Shown piece after piece: positions 1 through 6,388 of a DNA stretch of 9,768 nt (position 1 is the stretch's first letter; each line of letters starts with the position of its first letter). A program made the translations under genes and the position numbers. Below the pieces are notes generated by a model. It saw nothing but the letters and a program-made list of their open reading frames with translations. It had not been told where the DNA came from and did not search any database. The DNA comes from an uncultured Beijerinckiaceae bacterium (GTDB taxonomy: Bacteria; Pseudomonadota; Alphaproteobacteria; Rhizobiales; Beijerinckiaceae). Location of the stretch: NCBI GenBank assembly GCA_937863205.1, contig CALMGA010000324.1, positions 2,489 to 12,256 of the forward strand, given 5' to 3'.

Positions 1-174
1 CGTTTCGACGCCGCCCGGACCCGGACCGCCCGGCGGCGCGCCGGGCCACAGCGGGATCGCTTCGCTGGTGATGCCCCCGGGATCGGCGGACGGCACGGAG
101 TCGGCACGAGCCGGCGTTATCGTCGCCATCGCTGCGGCTCCGAGCACAAGACCACGTCGATGGATGGTCGGCAA
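1..174 (-). CDS. Exported alpha/beta-hydrolase (esterase/xylanase-like), N-terminal part only
   Basis: An open frame runs leftward off the window edge, so only about 58 N-terminal residues are visible. It begins with a twin-arginine-type signal: HRRGLVLGAAAMATITPARA, ending in an ARA|D-like cleavage site. After a short linker comes IPLWPGAPPGGPGPGG followed by VET. The 'LWPGxxPG' stretch is, as I recall the family, typical of the start of secreted alpha/beta-hydrolase esterases often labelled endo-xylanase or acetylesterase. The catalytic Ser/Asp/His would lie outside the window. I prefer the TTG start at 174 because GGAG lies six bases upstream and the signal peptide then has a normal short n-region. 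An in-frame ATG at 213 would add 13 residues but has no well-spaced ribosome site. The family call rests on one motif and is tentative; the coding call and the export signal are firmer. Confidence 0.55.
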   Translation of the reverse strand, partial: MPTIHRRGLVLGAAAMATITPARADSVPSADPGGITSEAIPLWPGAPPGGPGPGGVET

Positions 175-308
175 CCTGATCTCCGGACACCCTGGCTGCG
201 ATGCACGTTGCATGCCTCAACGCGGCGCGCAAACCAAGATGTGGAATCGCAGAGGAGACTCCGAAAAAGGAGGAAGCCCGCGTCGCTGCCGCCTTGGCCG
301 CGCTTGGG

Positions 309-334
309 AAAGAAAGGCCGGCGCAGGACCGGCC
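309..334 (-). terminator. Intrinsic terminator of the DUF2934 gene
   Basis: Read on the minus strand, a perfect 6-bp GC stem (GGCCGG/CCGGCC, 7-nt loop) is followed directly by TTTCTTT. It starts nine bases past the DUF2934 stop codon. Stem, spacing and T-tract all fit a Rho-independent terminator that separates this gene from the hydrolase gene downstream. Confidence 0.7.
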
Positions 335-342
335 GGCCATCG

Positions 343-642
343 TCAGGCGTGGATGTCGGGCTTGGCCTTGGCGCGCTTGCGCACCGTCACGGTTGGCGCG
401 GCCTTGTCCGCGCGCGGCTTGGCGGCCTTTTTGACGCCGGTGGACGCGGCTTTCGGCGCTGCCGCCTTGAGCGCCGCCGCTTTGGGGGCGGCGACCTTGG
501 CGCGGGGCCGGGCCACCTCGTTCATCATGGCCCGCTCGGCCGAAAGCCAGTGCGATTCGGCCAAGCCGTTCTCGCGGCCGCCGGCCATCCAGAGCTGATA
601 GGCGCGTTCGCGGACTTGCTGTTCGAAGGCGGTATCCATCAT
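343..642 (-). CDS. DUF2934 protein with Lys/Ala/Pro-rich tail
   Basis: A 99-residue protein. Residues 6-40 show the DUF2934 pattern: a basic/acidic helix (RERAYQLWMAGGRENG), then a second helix beginning HWLSAERAM. The function of DUF2934 is unknown; it is common in alphaproteobacteria. Residues 44-95 are low-complexity, with repeated AAPKAA/KAAxP units and many Lys and Arg, resembling histone-H1-like bacterial tails. Binding to nucleic acid or another polyanion is therefore possible but is only inference from composition. Two ATG codons stand in tandem at the start (642 and 639), with a weak purine-rich GAGA upstream. The gene appears to be a single transcription unit: it ends in a clear terminator, and the gene upstream (anmK) is more than 150 bases away. 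Confidence 0.8.
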   Translation of the reverse strand: MMDTAFEQQVRERAYQLWMAGGRENGLAESHWLSAERAMMNEVARPRAKVAAPKAAALKAAAPKAASTGVKKAAKPRADKAAPTVTVRKRAKAKPDIHA

Positions 643-710
643 GGCGGGATCTCACGTTGCGTGGGGATCCTCTCGGATCCATGTCCCTCAGATGATCCAC
701 CTGTAGTTAA

Positions 711-777
711 GACGGGGTTAACCGTCCAAGCGGACCGGCCGGGAAATGCTGCGCCGCCGTTGCCCGCGCGCCGCGGG
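711..777. other. Two small hairpins between anmK and the DUF2934 gene
   Basis: The 152-base gap at 643-794 holds no gene. It contains GACGG-(6 nt)-CCGTC at 711-726 and CCCGCG-(3 nt)-CGCGGG at 763-777. The second lies about 20 bases past the anmK stop and could help end anmK transcription, but neither has a convincing T-tract. The remainder (643-710) must carry the DUF2934 promoter, for which I see no clear boxes. Confidence 0.3.
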
Positions 778-794
778 TGCGCTGCAGCAACACC

Positions 795-1952
795 CTACCC
801 CCGTGCCGGCGCCAGCCGCCCGCCGACCATCGGGGCGGAAACGCCGGTCGTTCCGGGAAAGCTGATCGGCAGGCTGTTCAAGCTGCGAACGGCGAGAAAG
901 GCGAAGCATTCGGCCTCGATCGCGTCGCCGCGCCAGCCGACAGCCTCCGCTGCGACGGCCGCGCAACCGGTCCGCGACGTCAACGCCGCCATCAGGGCCG
1001 GATTGTGCCGGCCGCCGCCGCAAACCACCAATCGCCGCGGGCGTTGCGGCAGCAGGTCGAGGGCCCGGCCGACCGCGGCGGCGGAAAAGGCGGTCAGCGT
1101 CGCGGCACCATCGGCAAGGGACAAACCTTCCGCCATCGCGACGGTGAAGCTGTTGCGGTCCAGCGACTTGGGGTAGGGCGCGGCGAAGTAGGGGTGCTGC
1201 AGCAGGGCGGCCAGCCGCGCCTCGTCGACCCGGCCCCGTCCGGCCAGTTGCCCGTCGCGGTCCATCTCGCCGGCCCCGTGCCGGCGTACCCAGTCGTTGC
1301 AGGGCGCGTTGGCCGGTCCGGTGTCGAAGGCGTGCAGCGCCGGGCTTTCGGCCGGGCCGGGCGAGTCGGCGGTATCGTCATCCCCTCCGGCGCACCAGCT
1401 GACGTTGCCGACGCCGCCGAGGTTGAGCACCGCCGTGTCCGCCCCCGCCCCGATGCCGCGCAGCAAGGCGGCATGGTAGGTCGCGGCGAGCGGCGCGCCC
1501 TGGCCGCCGGCGGCGACGTCGGCGCTGCGGAAGTCGTAGACGACGTCGATGCCGAGCCGAGCCGCCATCGCTTGGCCATCGCCGAGCTGGCGCGTCGCGC
1601 CGGGGCGGCCGGGATGCGGGGCGCGATGCAGCACGGTCTGGCCGTGGAAACCGACGACGCGCGGGCGCAGTCCGGTTTCGCGGAGGAAGGTCGCCACCGC
1701 CTCGGCCTGGGCGAGGGTCAGCGCCGCCTCGGCCTGCGCGAAGATCGCCGGCTCGGGCCCGGCGAAATCCCACTGCGCGGCCGCGACCAGGGCCTCCGGC
1801 AGCAGCCGGCGGACCTCGTCGGGATAGCTGGCAAGCGTCCACGGCCCGAACTCCGCGATCCGCTCGCCATTCGTGCGGATCGCGGCGATGTCGATGTTGC
1901 CATCGAGCACCGTGCCGGTCATCAGGCCGACCGCCCAGACCGTGGCCGTCAT
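795..1952 (-). CDS. anmK: Anhydro-N-acetylmuramic acid kinase
   Basis: 385 residues, close to the family's usual 370-390. AnmK uses ATP and water to open and phosphorylate 1,6-anhydro-MurNAc, giving MurNAc-6-phosphate in cytoplasmic peptidoglycan recycling. Visible family motifs, in order: the N-terminal nucleotide-binding [10 protein letters not shown] (residues 9-18; the usual form is GLMSGTSLDG), GFHGQTVLH (101-109), the central [11 protein letters not shown] (176-186), and FDTGPAN (209-215), whose Asp210 aligns with the catalytic base. A KSLDRNSF segment follows at 262-269, and a late glycine loop ([10 protein letters not shown]) matches the ASKHA fold. The ATG at 1952 has GAGGG five bases upstream. 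Its start lies only seven bases after the stop of the small glycine-rich gene, so the two are probably co-transcribed. The insert around residues 188-206 (acidic/Pro-rich) is slightly longer than I would expect, but nothing looks broken. Confidence 0.95.
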   Translation of the reverse strand: MTATVWAVGLMTGTVLDGNIDIAAIRTNGERIAEFGPWTLASYPDEVRRLLPEALVAAAQWDFAGPEPAIFAQAEAALTLAQAEAVATFLRETGLRPRVVGFHGQTVLHRAPHPGRPGATRQLGDGQAMAARLGIDVVYDFRSADVAAGGQGAPLAATYHAALLRGIGAGADTAVLNLGGVGNVSWCAGGDDDTADSPGPAESPALHAFDTGPANAPCNDWVRRHGAGEMDRDGQLAGRGRVDEARLAALLQHPYFAAPYPKSLDRNSFTVAMAEGLSLADGAATLTAFSAAAVGRALDLLPQRPRRLVVCGGGRHNPALMAALTSRTGCAAVAAEAVGWRGDAIEAECFAFLAVRSLNSLPISFPGTTGVSAPMVGGRLAPARG

Positions 1953-1959
1953 CGTGCCC

Positions 1960-2214
1960 TCAATACCGGCAATATCGCCGGCCGTACCGGTAGACGCAGC
2001 GGCGGTAGTAGCCGCGCGGGTGGATGCCCAGGGCGCCGTTCACCGTGCCGACGCCGGCCCCCACCGCGCCCCCGACCACGCCGCCGACCGGACCCAGCGC
2101 GCGGTCGCCGGCGCGGTATCCCTGCTCGGCGCCGCCGACGAGACCTTGCGCCTGCGCGGCGAGCGGTGTCGCCAGCAGCATCAGGGCCGCGCCTATCACC
2201 TTGCTTCGGACCAT
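1960..2214 (-). CDS. Small exported glycine-zipper protein
   Basis: 84 residues. A signal peptide ([19 protein letters not shown], cleavage near AQA|QG) is followed by a hydrophobic glycine-rich stretch with GxxxG spacing ([16 protein letters not shown]). The tail is aromatic and basic ([16 protein letters not shown]) and holds two Cys that could pair outside the cytoplasm. No enzyme motif is present. Such small glycine-zipper envelope proteins are common in alphaproteobacteria and their roles are mostly unknown. I chose the ATG at 2214 because AAGGAGG lies at ideal spacing and the signal peptide starts there; the frame is open further upstream, but that sequence looks non-coding. It precedes anmK by seven bases, suggesting one transcript, although a functional link to wall recycling is only inference. 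Confidence 0.75.
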   Translation of the reverse strand: MVRSKVIGAALMLLATPLAAQAQGLVGGAEQGYRAGDRALGPVGGVVGGAVGAGVGTVNGALGIHPRGYYRRCVYRYGRRYCRY

Positions 2215-2318
2215 TGCGTCCTCCTTTTCGTGAGCGCACGCAACATCCCGCCGCTGGCGACGGTTCCGGCCAAGCTCGATTTGTCGGGTGGAGCCGCCGG
2301 ACGTTTCACGACAAGGCC

Positions 2319-2651
2319 TCACTCCTCGACCGGCTCGCCGGCGGCGTTCCAGTCGAGCATGCCGCCGGCATAGTGCGTCGTGATATCGGTGCGTCCCGCC
2401 GCCCGCGCGCGCTCCAGCGCCACCAGCGAGCGCTTGCCGGAACGGCAGGACAGGACGATGCGCTTGCCGGGCTCGGGCAGCGGCAGCGCGGCGGGATCGA
2501 AGCTTTGCAGCGCGTTGAGCCGGGCGCCGGGAATGTGGCCGTCGTCGAATTCGTGGGGCTCGCGCACGTCGACGAGGACGATGGTATCGTCCGCCAGCCC
2601 CTGCTTAAGATCTTCGCGGCCGATGTCCTCGGCAGTGAAATGTTCGGCCAT
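2319..2651 (-). CDS. Single-domain rhodanese-like protein
   Basis: 110 residues, one complete rhodanese domain. Visible features: IVLVDVREPHEFDDGHIPGA (residues 24-43, the CH2A motif region), VLSCRSGKRS (66-75) with the active-site loop starting at Cys69, and the C-terminal YAGGMLDWNAAGEPV (94-108), typical of the family. Cys69 would carry a persulfide, so sulfur transfer or thiosulfate/polysulfide chemistry in the cytoplasm is likely; no signal peptide is present. The six-residue CRSGKR loop fits a sulfur transferase rather than the seven-residue loop of Cdc25-type phosphatases. The ATG at 2651 has GAAGAG eight bases upstream; a GTG three codons earlier overlaps that site and is less likely. 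It is divergent from ubiG. A rhodanese near a possible thiocyanate-hydrolysing system is suggestive, since rhodaneses make or use thiocyanate, but it is about 1.7 kb away and the link is speculative. Confidence 0.9.
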   Translation of the reverse strand: MAEHFTAEDIGREDLKQGLADDTIVLVDVREPHEFDDGHIPGARLNALQSFDPAALPLPEPGKRIVLSCRSGKRSLVALERARAAGRTDITTHYAGGMLDWNAAGEPVEE

Positions 2652-2703
2652 CCCATCCACTCTTCAAGTTCGCGCGTTGCTGCGATTCGAACATAAGGCA
2701 CCG

Positions 2704-2727
2704 GCCCGGAAAAGCATCAGTCCGGGC
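2704..2727. other. Hairpin in the rhodanese-ubiG divergent spacer
   Basis: The 137-base divergent spacer (2652-2788) contains a perfect 7-bp inverted repeat, GCCCGGA-(10 nt)-TCCGGGC. It lies about 60 bases before ubiG and about 50 bases before the rhodanese start. It could be an operator or a leader hairpin. I see no convincing promoter boxes on either strand here. Confidence 0.3.
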
Positions 2728-2788
2728 GCAGGCCGGGGCGGCTACCGGGTCCTCCGGATCGGGCCGATGTATTCGAGGGGCAGAACCC

Positions 2789-3541
2789 ATGGCCGATTTC
2801 GCACGCACCACCATCGACGACGCCGACCTCGCCAAATACGACCGGCTCGGCGAGGAATGGTGGTCGCTCAAGGGCCCGATGGGAGCCTTGCACAAATTCA
2901 ATCCCGTGCGCGTCGGCTGGATCGGCGACCTCCTTCCCCGCGAACTGGCCCGCGGCACACCCCCGAGCGAACCGCTGCGTGGGTTGCGCCTCCTCGACGT
3001 GGGCTGCGGCGGCGGCATCTTGTGCGAAAGCCTCGCCCGCCTCGGCGCGGCGATGGTCGGCATCGATCCCGCACCCAACAACATCGCCGTCGCCAGCCGC
3101 CACGCCGCGGCGGGCGGGCTCGCCGTCGACTACCGCTGCACCACCGTCGAGGAGGTCGCCCGCAAGGGCGAAACCTTCGACGCCGTGCTGGTGATGGAGG
3201 TGATCGAGCACGTCAACGACGTCGACGGCTTCATCCGCGACGCCGCCGCGACGGTGAAGCCCGGCGGCCTGATGTTCGGCGCCACGCTGAACCGCACGGC
3301 CAAGTCCTACGCGCTGGCGATCATTGGCGCGGAATACGTGCTGCGCTGGCTGCCGCGCGGCACCCACGACTGGCATCGCTTCGTGACGCCGGACGAGTTC
3401 TTGGGCTTGATGGCGCGCAACGGCCTGCGCGAGGTGGCCCGCTCGGGCGTCAGCTTCAACCCCCTGCGCGGGACGTGGTCCGCCTCGCGCGACCTCGGCT
3501 GCAACTATATGGTTGCCGCCAAGCGGCCGGCCGGTCCTTGA
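2789..3541 (+). CDS. ubiG: Ubiquinone biosynthesis O-methyltransferase UbiG
   Basis: 250 residues, the usual UbiG length. It performs both O-methylation steps of ubiquinone synthesis with SAM (2-polyprenyl-6-hydroxyphenol and 3-demethylubiquinol). The N-terminal part shows the UbiG signature: FxxLGEEWWSLKGPMGALHKFNPVR-type spacing (residues 18-41, with WW, LH and NPVR). SAM motif I is LLDVGCGGGILCESLARLG (68-86), followed by the acidic ribose binder GIDPAP (91-96). Motif II is VLVMEVIEHV (133-142), and VKPGGLMFGATLNRT (156-170) is the post-II strand. THDWHRFVTPDEF (192-204) is a UbiG-specific region. The ATG at 2789 has GAGGGG about eight bases upstream. The protein is soluble with possible peripheral membrane contact. 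All landmarks are intact. Confidence 0.95.
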   Translation: MADFARTTIDDADLAKYDRLGEEWWSLKGPMGALHKFNPVRVGWIGDLLPRELARGTPPSEPLRGLRLLDVGCGGGILCESLARLGAAMVGIDPAPNNIAVASRHAAAGGLAVDYRCTTVEEVARKGETFDAVLVMEVIEHVNDVDGFIRDAAATVKPGGLMFGATLNRTAKSYALAIIGAEYVLRWLPRGTHDWHRFVTPDEFLGLMARNGLREVARSGVSFNPLRGTWSASRDLGCNYMVAAKRPAGP

Positions 3542-3600
3542 GCCCTCGCAGGAGTTCCCGGACGCAGAACGACAGGGGAGACCCCTCGCCGCCGATCTCC

Positions 3601-3861
3601 GTGGCGGAAACCGGAACGGAGGGCGCGCCCCGGCCGGCGTGGCTGGCGATGATCGCCGGGGAGGTCGCCGCCGCCCGCCGGGCCGGCGTGCCGGTGGAGG
3701 GGCTCTGCCTCAACCCCTTCCTCGACCACCTCGGCTGGGGCAACGAGCGCTCTTGCTGCAACGGCCTGCTCGGCCTTGAGCTGAAGGGCGGCGAGCGGGT
3801 GCCCGACCAGCCGCTGGCCGACGAACTTGCCCGGCAGCGCGAGCTGATGGCGGCGCGATAA
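3601..3861 (+). CDS. Short GH1-like (clan GH-A) C-terminal fragment, probable 5'-truncated remnant
   Basis: An 86-codon frame, from GTG at 3601, that resembles only the last part of GH1-like beta-glucosidase relatives of about 400 residues. The pattern VAETGTEGxxRPAWL, then AARRAGVPVEGLCLNPFLDH, then LGWGNERSCCNGL matches my memory of that family's end (ETG ... GVPVxGICLYPI.DHPGW.(D)R.C.NGL). The similarity seems to begin at or just before the GTG (PPISVAETG), so the GTG is probably an internal Val codon. No ribosome site is well placed, and the upstream part of the gene would have to lie inside ubiG. The Glu in ETG would correspond to the clan GH-A nucleophile, but the acid/base half of the barrel is missing, so no activity is expected. 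Codon use is as GC3-rich as in its neighbours and there is no internal stop, so a translated small protein is still possible. Confidence 0.5.
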   Translation: MAETGTEGAPRPAWLAMIAGEVAAARRAGVPVEGLCLNPFLDHLGWGNERSCCNGLLGLELKGGERVPDQPLADELARQRELMAAR

Positions 3862-3886
3862 GGCGCGGGAACAACAGTTGGATACG

Positions 3887-4300
3887 ATGCAGGTGGATTC
3901 TTCCTTGATCGGCGGCGCGCGGCGCACACGAAGCGGCGGAAGCCGCGAGCCGTCCGCGCTTCGCACCCTGCGGCCGCGCTGGACCGGCGTGCTCCTCATT
4001 TGTGGCAAGTGTGTCAAGCGCTGCCCCGACGGCAAGGCGCTGCGGCGCACGCTCAAGGAGGCGGCGCGGGAGCGCCTCGCCGCTGCGTCGGGCGGGGAAC
4101 CGGGCGATGGGCCGGCCGGGAAACGGGGCGGGAAGCCGCGGGTCATGAAGGTCGCCTGCCTTGGGCTGTGCCCGAAGCGGGCCCTGGTTGTCGCGAGTCC
4201 GGCGACCCTGGCGTCGGGCGAGGTGGTGCTGGTGCGCGGCGAGGCCGACGTGGCGGCGGCGATCTCCCGGCTGCTCCCCGCGCGGCGGGACGAGGCTTGA
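3887..4300 (+). CDS. Thioredoxin-fold [2Fe-2S] ferredoxin domain protein
   Basis: 137 residues. The pattern GVLLICGKCVKRC, then GKALRRTLKEA, and later KVACLGLCPKRALVV is that of the thioredoxin-like [2Fe-2S] ferredoxins. Cys39 and Cys42 (CGKC) and Cys91 and Cys95 (CLGLC) are the likely cluster ligands; Cys46 is an extra one close by. The expected role is one-electron transfer in the cytoplasm; no partner is identifiable. The first 35 residues are basic, low-complexity and not part of the domain, and a Gly/Lys-rich loop separates the two halves, so the exact start is uncertain. I prefer ATG at 3887 over a TTG three codons earlier; the ribosome site is weak either way. The gene lies 33 bases upstream of the nitrile-hydratase-beta-like pair on the same strand and is probably in one transcript with it. 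Confidence 0.75.
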   Translation: MQVDSSLIGGARRTRSGGSREPSALRTLRPRWTGVLLICGKCVKRCPDGKALRRTLKEAARERLAAASGGEPGDGPAGKRGGKPRVMKVACLGLCPKRALVVASPATLASGEVVLVRGEADVAAAISRLLPARRDEA

Positions 4301-4333
4301 CGGGACGTCCGTTCGGCGCAGACATGTGCGTCC

Positions 4334-4684
4334 ATGGCCAACCCCGAAACGCGACCCGATCCTTCCCCGATCGCCGGCGGACACCCGGTCGGCGCGCATG
4401 ATGTCGGCGGTCGCGACGCGCCGCGGATGGACAAGGACGAGCATCCCCACGCGCTGTGGGAATATCGCGTCGATGCCATGATGATGCTGCTCACCGCGCC
4501 GACGCGGCGGCTGCTCACCACGGACGAGCTGCGCCGCCACATCGAGGGGCTCGGCGCCTACGAGCGCCTCGATTATTATGAGCGCTGGTGCGCGGCGCTC
4601 GCCGCCGCGATGATCGACCGCGGCGTCCTCACCAGCGACGAGCTCGGCCGCAAGATGGCCGAGGTGGCGGCGCGGCCCCTTTGA
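4334..4684 (+). CDS. Nitrile hydratase beta N-terminal-half subunit (thiocyanate hydrolase ScnB-like)
   Basis: 116 residues, corresponding to the helical N-terminal half of the nitrile hydratase beta subunit, which thiocyanate hydrolase carries as a separate subunit (ScnB). GAHDVGGRD (residues 20-28) matches the beta-subunit HDVGG signature. HALWEYRVDAM (39-49) matches the following Trp-centred helix. TTDELRRHIE (62-71) contains Arg67/Arg68, at the position of the conserved beta-subunit Arg that contacts the oxidised cysteine ligands. LDYYERWCAALAAAMIDRGV (79-98) is the family's YYERW helix. The protein stops where the SH3-like half would begin; that half is the next gene, overlapping by four bases. 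Cobalt-chaperone proteins (P14K/NhlE type) share this helical fold, but the HDVGG motif and the adjoining partner argue for a structural subunit. The substrate (thiocyanate or a nitrile) cannot be read from this subunit. No good ribosome site precedes the ATG. Confidence 0.8.
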   Translation: MANPETRPDPSPIAGGHPVGAHDVGGRDAPRMDKDEHPHALWEYRVDAMMMLLTAPTRRLLTTDELRRHIEGLGAYERLDYYERWCAALAAAMIDRGVLTSDELGRKMAEVAARPL

Positions 4685-5034
4685 GCGGCGCAGCGAGCGG
4701 CGCGTCCGATCCCTTCGCCGTTGGCGCCTCGGTGCGCGTCCGGCTGGCCTGGCCGCCCGGCCATGTGCGCGCGCCGGCCTACATCCGCGGCCGGATCGGC
4801 ACCGTGGCGGCCAACCTCGGGCCCTATCCCAACCCGGAAGAGATCGCCTTTCGCCGTTCCGGCCTGCCGGGGTCGCTGCTTTATCGCGTGCGCTTCCGCC
4901 AGACCGACGTGTGGCCGGACTATCGCGGCGCGACCGGCGACACGCTCGACGTCGAGATCTACCACCACTGGCTCGAACCCGCCGGGGATGCCACGAAGGA
5001 ACATTGTCCCGGTCAGAGTTTCCGATCCGCGTGA
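4681..5034 (+). CDS. Nitrile hydratase beta C-terminal SH3-like subunit (thiocyanate hydrolase ScnA-like)
   Basis: 117 residues forming one SH3-like barrel, equal to the C-terminal half of the nitrile hydratase beta subunit and to ScnA of thiocyanate hydrolase. Landmarks: PFAVGASVRV (residues 11-20), GHVRAPAYIRGRIGTV (27-42), LLYRVRF (66-72), DVWPDYRG (76-83) and DTLDVEIYHHWLEPA (87-101). The order 'YxRGxxGT ... WPxY ... DTL..EI...WLE' is close to ScnA as I recall it; Arg36 sits in the conserved YxRG element lining the active-site cleft. The start is a TTG at 4681 overlapping the upstream stop codon as TTGA. This implies translational coupling and equal production of the two halves. An ATG-started alternative upstream would read through the partner gene in another frame and is unlikely. 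Residues 102-117 are a tail beyond the domain. Confidence 0.8.
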   Translation: MSGAASGASDPFAVGASVRVRLAWPPGHVRAPAYIRGRIGTVAANLGPYPNPEEIAFRRSGLPGSLLYRVRFRQTDVWPDYRGATGDTLDVEIYHHWLEPAGDATKEHCPGQSFRSA

Positions 5035-5110
5035 TCGGCAGCCGTCGACCCAAGCTGGGCGCTCGGAACCGGACGCCTCCGTTTCCGATGTCGGCGATGG
5101 AAGCACCCTG

Positions 5111-5140
5111 TCCGGGGCGGGAAGGAGGTCGCCGCCCGGA
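5111..5140. terminator. GC-rich stem-loop between convergent genes
   Basis: Between the ScnA-like gene (ending 5034) and dmeF (ending 5152) lies CCGGGGCGG-(11 nt)-CCGCCCGG, closed by one more T-A pair, with a single bulged G. It is placed to end transcription of either gene, but there is no T-tract on either side, so the terminator call is weak. Confidence 0.35.
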
Positions 5141-5151
5141 TGGGGCAAGGC

Positions 5152-6381
5152 TTAATGCACCTCCAGGGTGATGTGCGACAGCGTGCGGAACCGCGCGAGT
5201 TTCGCCCGGTAGAAGTCGGCATTGCGGCCTGACCGGGTGGCGACGCTGAGGATCGCGCCGAGATGGCCAGGCCCCAACCGCCACAGGTGGAAGTCGCGCA
5301 ATTCGTCGCCTTCGCGTTCGACCACCGCCCGCACCTGGCTTGCGATCCGCTGATCCGGCACCTTGTCGAGCAGAATTGCCCCCGCATCGCGCACCAGGCT
5401 GTAGGACCAGGTCGCGATCACGACCGCGCCGACGATGCCGGCCAGCGGGTCCATCCAGGACCAGCCGAACGCCCAGGCCAAGCCGAGCCCGACGATCACC
5501 AGCACCGACACCGCCGCGTCGGCGAGGACGTGGACCGCTGCCGCCCGCATGTTGTTGTCGCGGTGGATGGCGCTGCCATGGCCAAGCCCCTCGTGATCGT
5601 GTTCGGCGAATTGGAAGCGGTGCGCCTGGTCCGCGACGCGGACCTCGGCCGCGAAGGCATGCGGCTCCGGAATATTCTCGACGCTCTGCAGGTAGCCATC
5701 ATGGTCGGCGAAGGTGAACCTTTGCACGCCGCCGCCGGGCCGGGTGGTGCTGAGGCTGACACTGCCGGCGGCCGGCAGCTTGCCGGCCACGGCCGCCAGC
5801 CGGAACACGGGCGGATGGGCATCCTCGAACACGCTCAGCGCCAAGGTGCCGCTGGCAACCCCGAACGCGCGGGTGTCGCAATCGTGACTGTGCCCATGGT
5901 CGTGTGGATGGCCGTGTGAATGCCCGTGCCCGCCGAGGAGCCAAACGCTTGCGAGGTTCACCACCAAGCCCAAGGCGGCGATCGGAAGGGCCTGCTGGAA
6001 ATCGATCGGCACCGGCGCGAAGAACCGGCTGACCGCCTCGTAGCCGATCAGCAAAGCAATCATCGCAAGCACGATGGCGCTGGTGAACCCGGCCAGATCG
6101 CCCAGCTTGCCCATGCCGAAGGTGAACCGCGGGTCGGTCGCATGACGGCTGGCAAACGAATAGGCGAGCGCCGCCAGCAGCAGCGCCCCGGCGTGGGTGG
6201 ACATGTGCAGCCCGTCAGCGACCAGCGCGATCGAGCCGAACGCCAAGCCGCCACCGATTTCCAACACCATCATCGTGCCGCACAGCCAGATCACCCACCA
6301 GCTTCGGCGTTTGTTGGTTTCGTGCCCCTCGCCGAGGATGGCGGTGCTGTGGGTCAGGCAGGCGCAATCGGCTTTGCTCAT
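5152..6381 (-). CDS. dmeF: CDF-family cobalt/nickel exporter DmeF
   Basis: 409 residues, longer than the usual CDF length of about 300. Six membrane segments can be placed at roughly 28-48, 50-75, 98-120, 130-150, 280-302 and 308-330, with a C-terminal CDF dimer domain (about 340-409, LRDFHLWRLGPGHLGAILSV). TM2 carries ADGLHMSTHA: the HxxxD of zinc CDFs is HxxxH here (His59, His63). TM5 has HVLADA (His284, Asp288). As I recall, this substitution marks the DmeF nickel/cobalt group. The TM4-TM5 loop starts with a His cluster (GHGHSHGHPHDHGHSHD, 151-167) and continues into a domain of about 95 residues, probably beta-rich (about 172-268). The start lies seven bases after the dmeR stop with no strong ribosome site, so coupling to dmeR is likely. 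The expected role is export of cytoplasmic Co2+/Ni2+ by proton antiport. Confidence 0.9.
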   Translation of the reverse strand: MSKADCACLTHSTAILGEGHETNKRRSWWVIWLCGTMMVLEIGGGLAFGSIALVADGLHMSTHAGALLLAALAYSFASRHATDPRFTFGMGKLGDLAGFTSAIVLAMIALLIGYEAVSRFFAPVPIDFQQALPIAALGLVVNLASVWLLGGHGHSHGHPHDHGHSHDCDTRAFGVASGTLALSVFEDAHPPVFRLAAVAGKLPAAGSVSLSTTRPGGGVQRFTFADHDGYLQSVENIPEPHAFAAEVRVADQAHRFQFAEHDHEGLGHGSAIHRDNNMRAAAVHVLADAAVSVLVIVGLGLAWAFGWSWMDPLAGIVGAVVIATWSYSLVRDAGAILLDKVPDQRIASQVRAVVEREGDELRDFHLWRLGPGHLGAILSVATRSGRNADFYRAKLARFRTLSHITLEVH

Positions 6382-6388
6382 GTGAATT

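Noticed and set aside
214..308. A further small gene between the hydrolase and the DUF2934 terminator
   Set aside because: Open frames here are short on both strands, with no good start and ribosome site combination and no protein-like sequence.
777..2696. Very long plus-strand open frame (over 600 codons) opposite anmK and the rhodanese gene
   Set aside because: Its product is Arg/Gly/Ala-rich without domains. The opposite strand holds motif-complete AnmK and rhodanese genes, so it is an artefact of high GC content.
4334..4684. Reading this gene as a nitrile hydratase cobalt chaperone (P14K/NhlE type)
   Set aside because: It has the HDVGG signature of the true beta N-terminus and overlaps the gene for the matching SH3-like half, so a structural subunit fits better. 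A dual role is not excluded.
3710..5284. Minus-strand open frame of about 520 codons
   Set aside because: It is opposite to the ferredoxin and both beta-like subunit genes, which carry clear family motifs. Its own translation is low-complexity.
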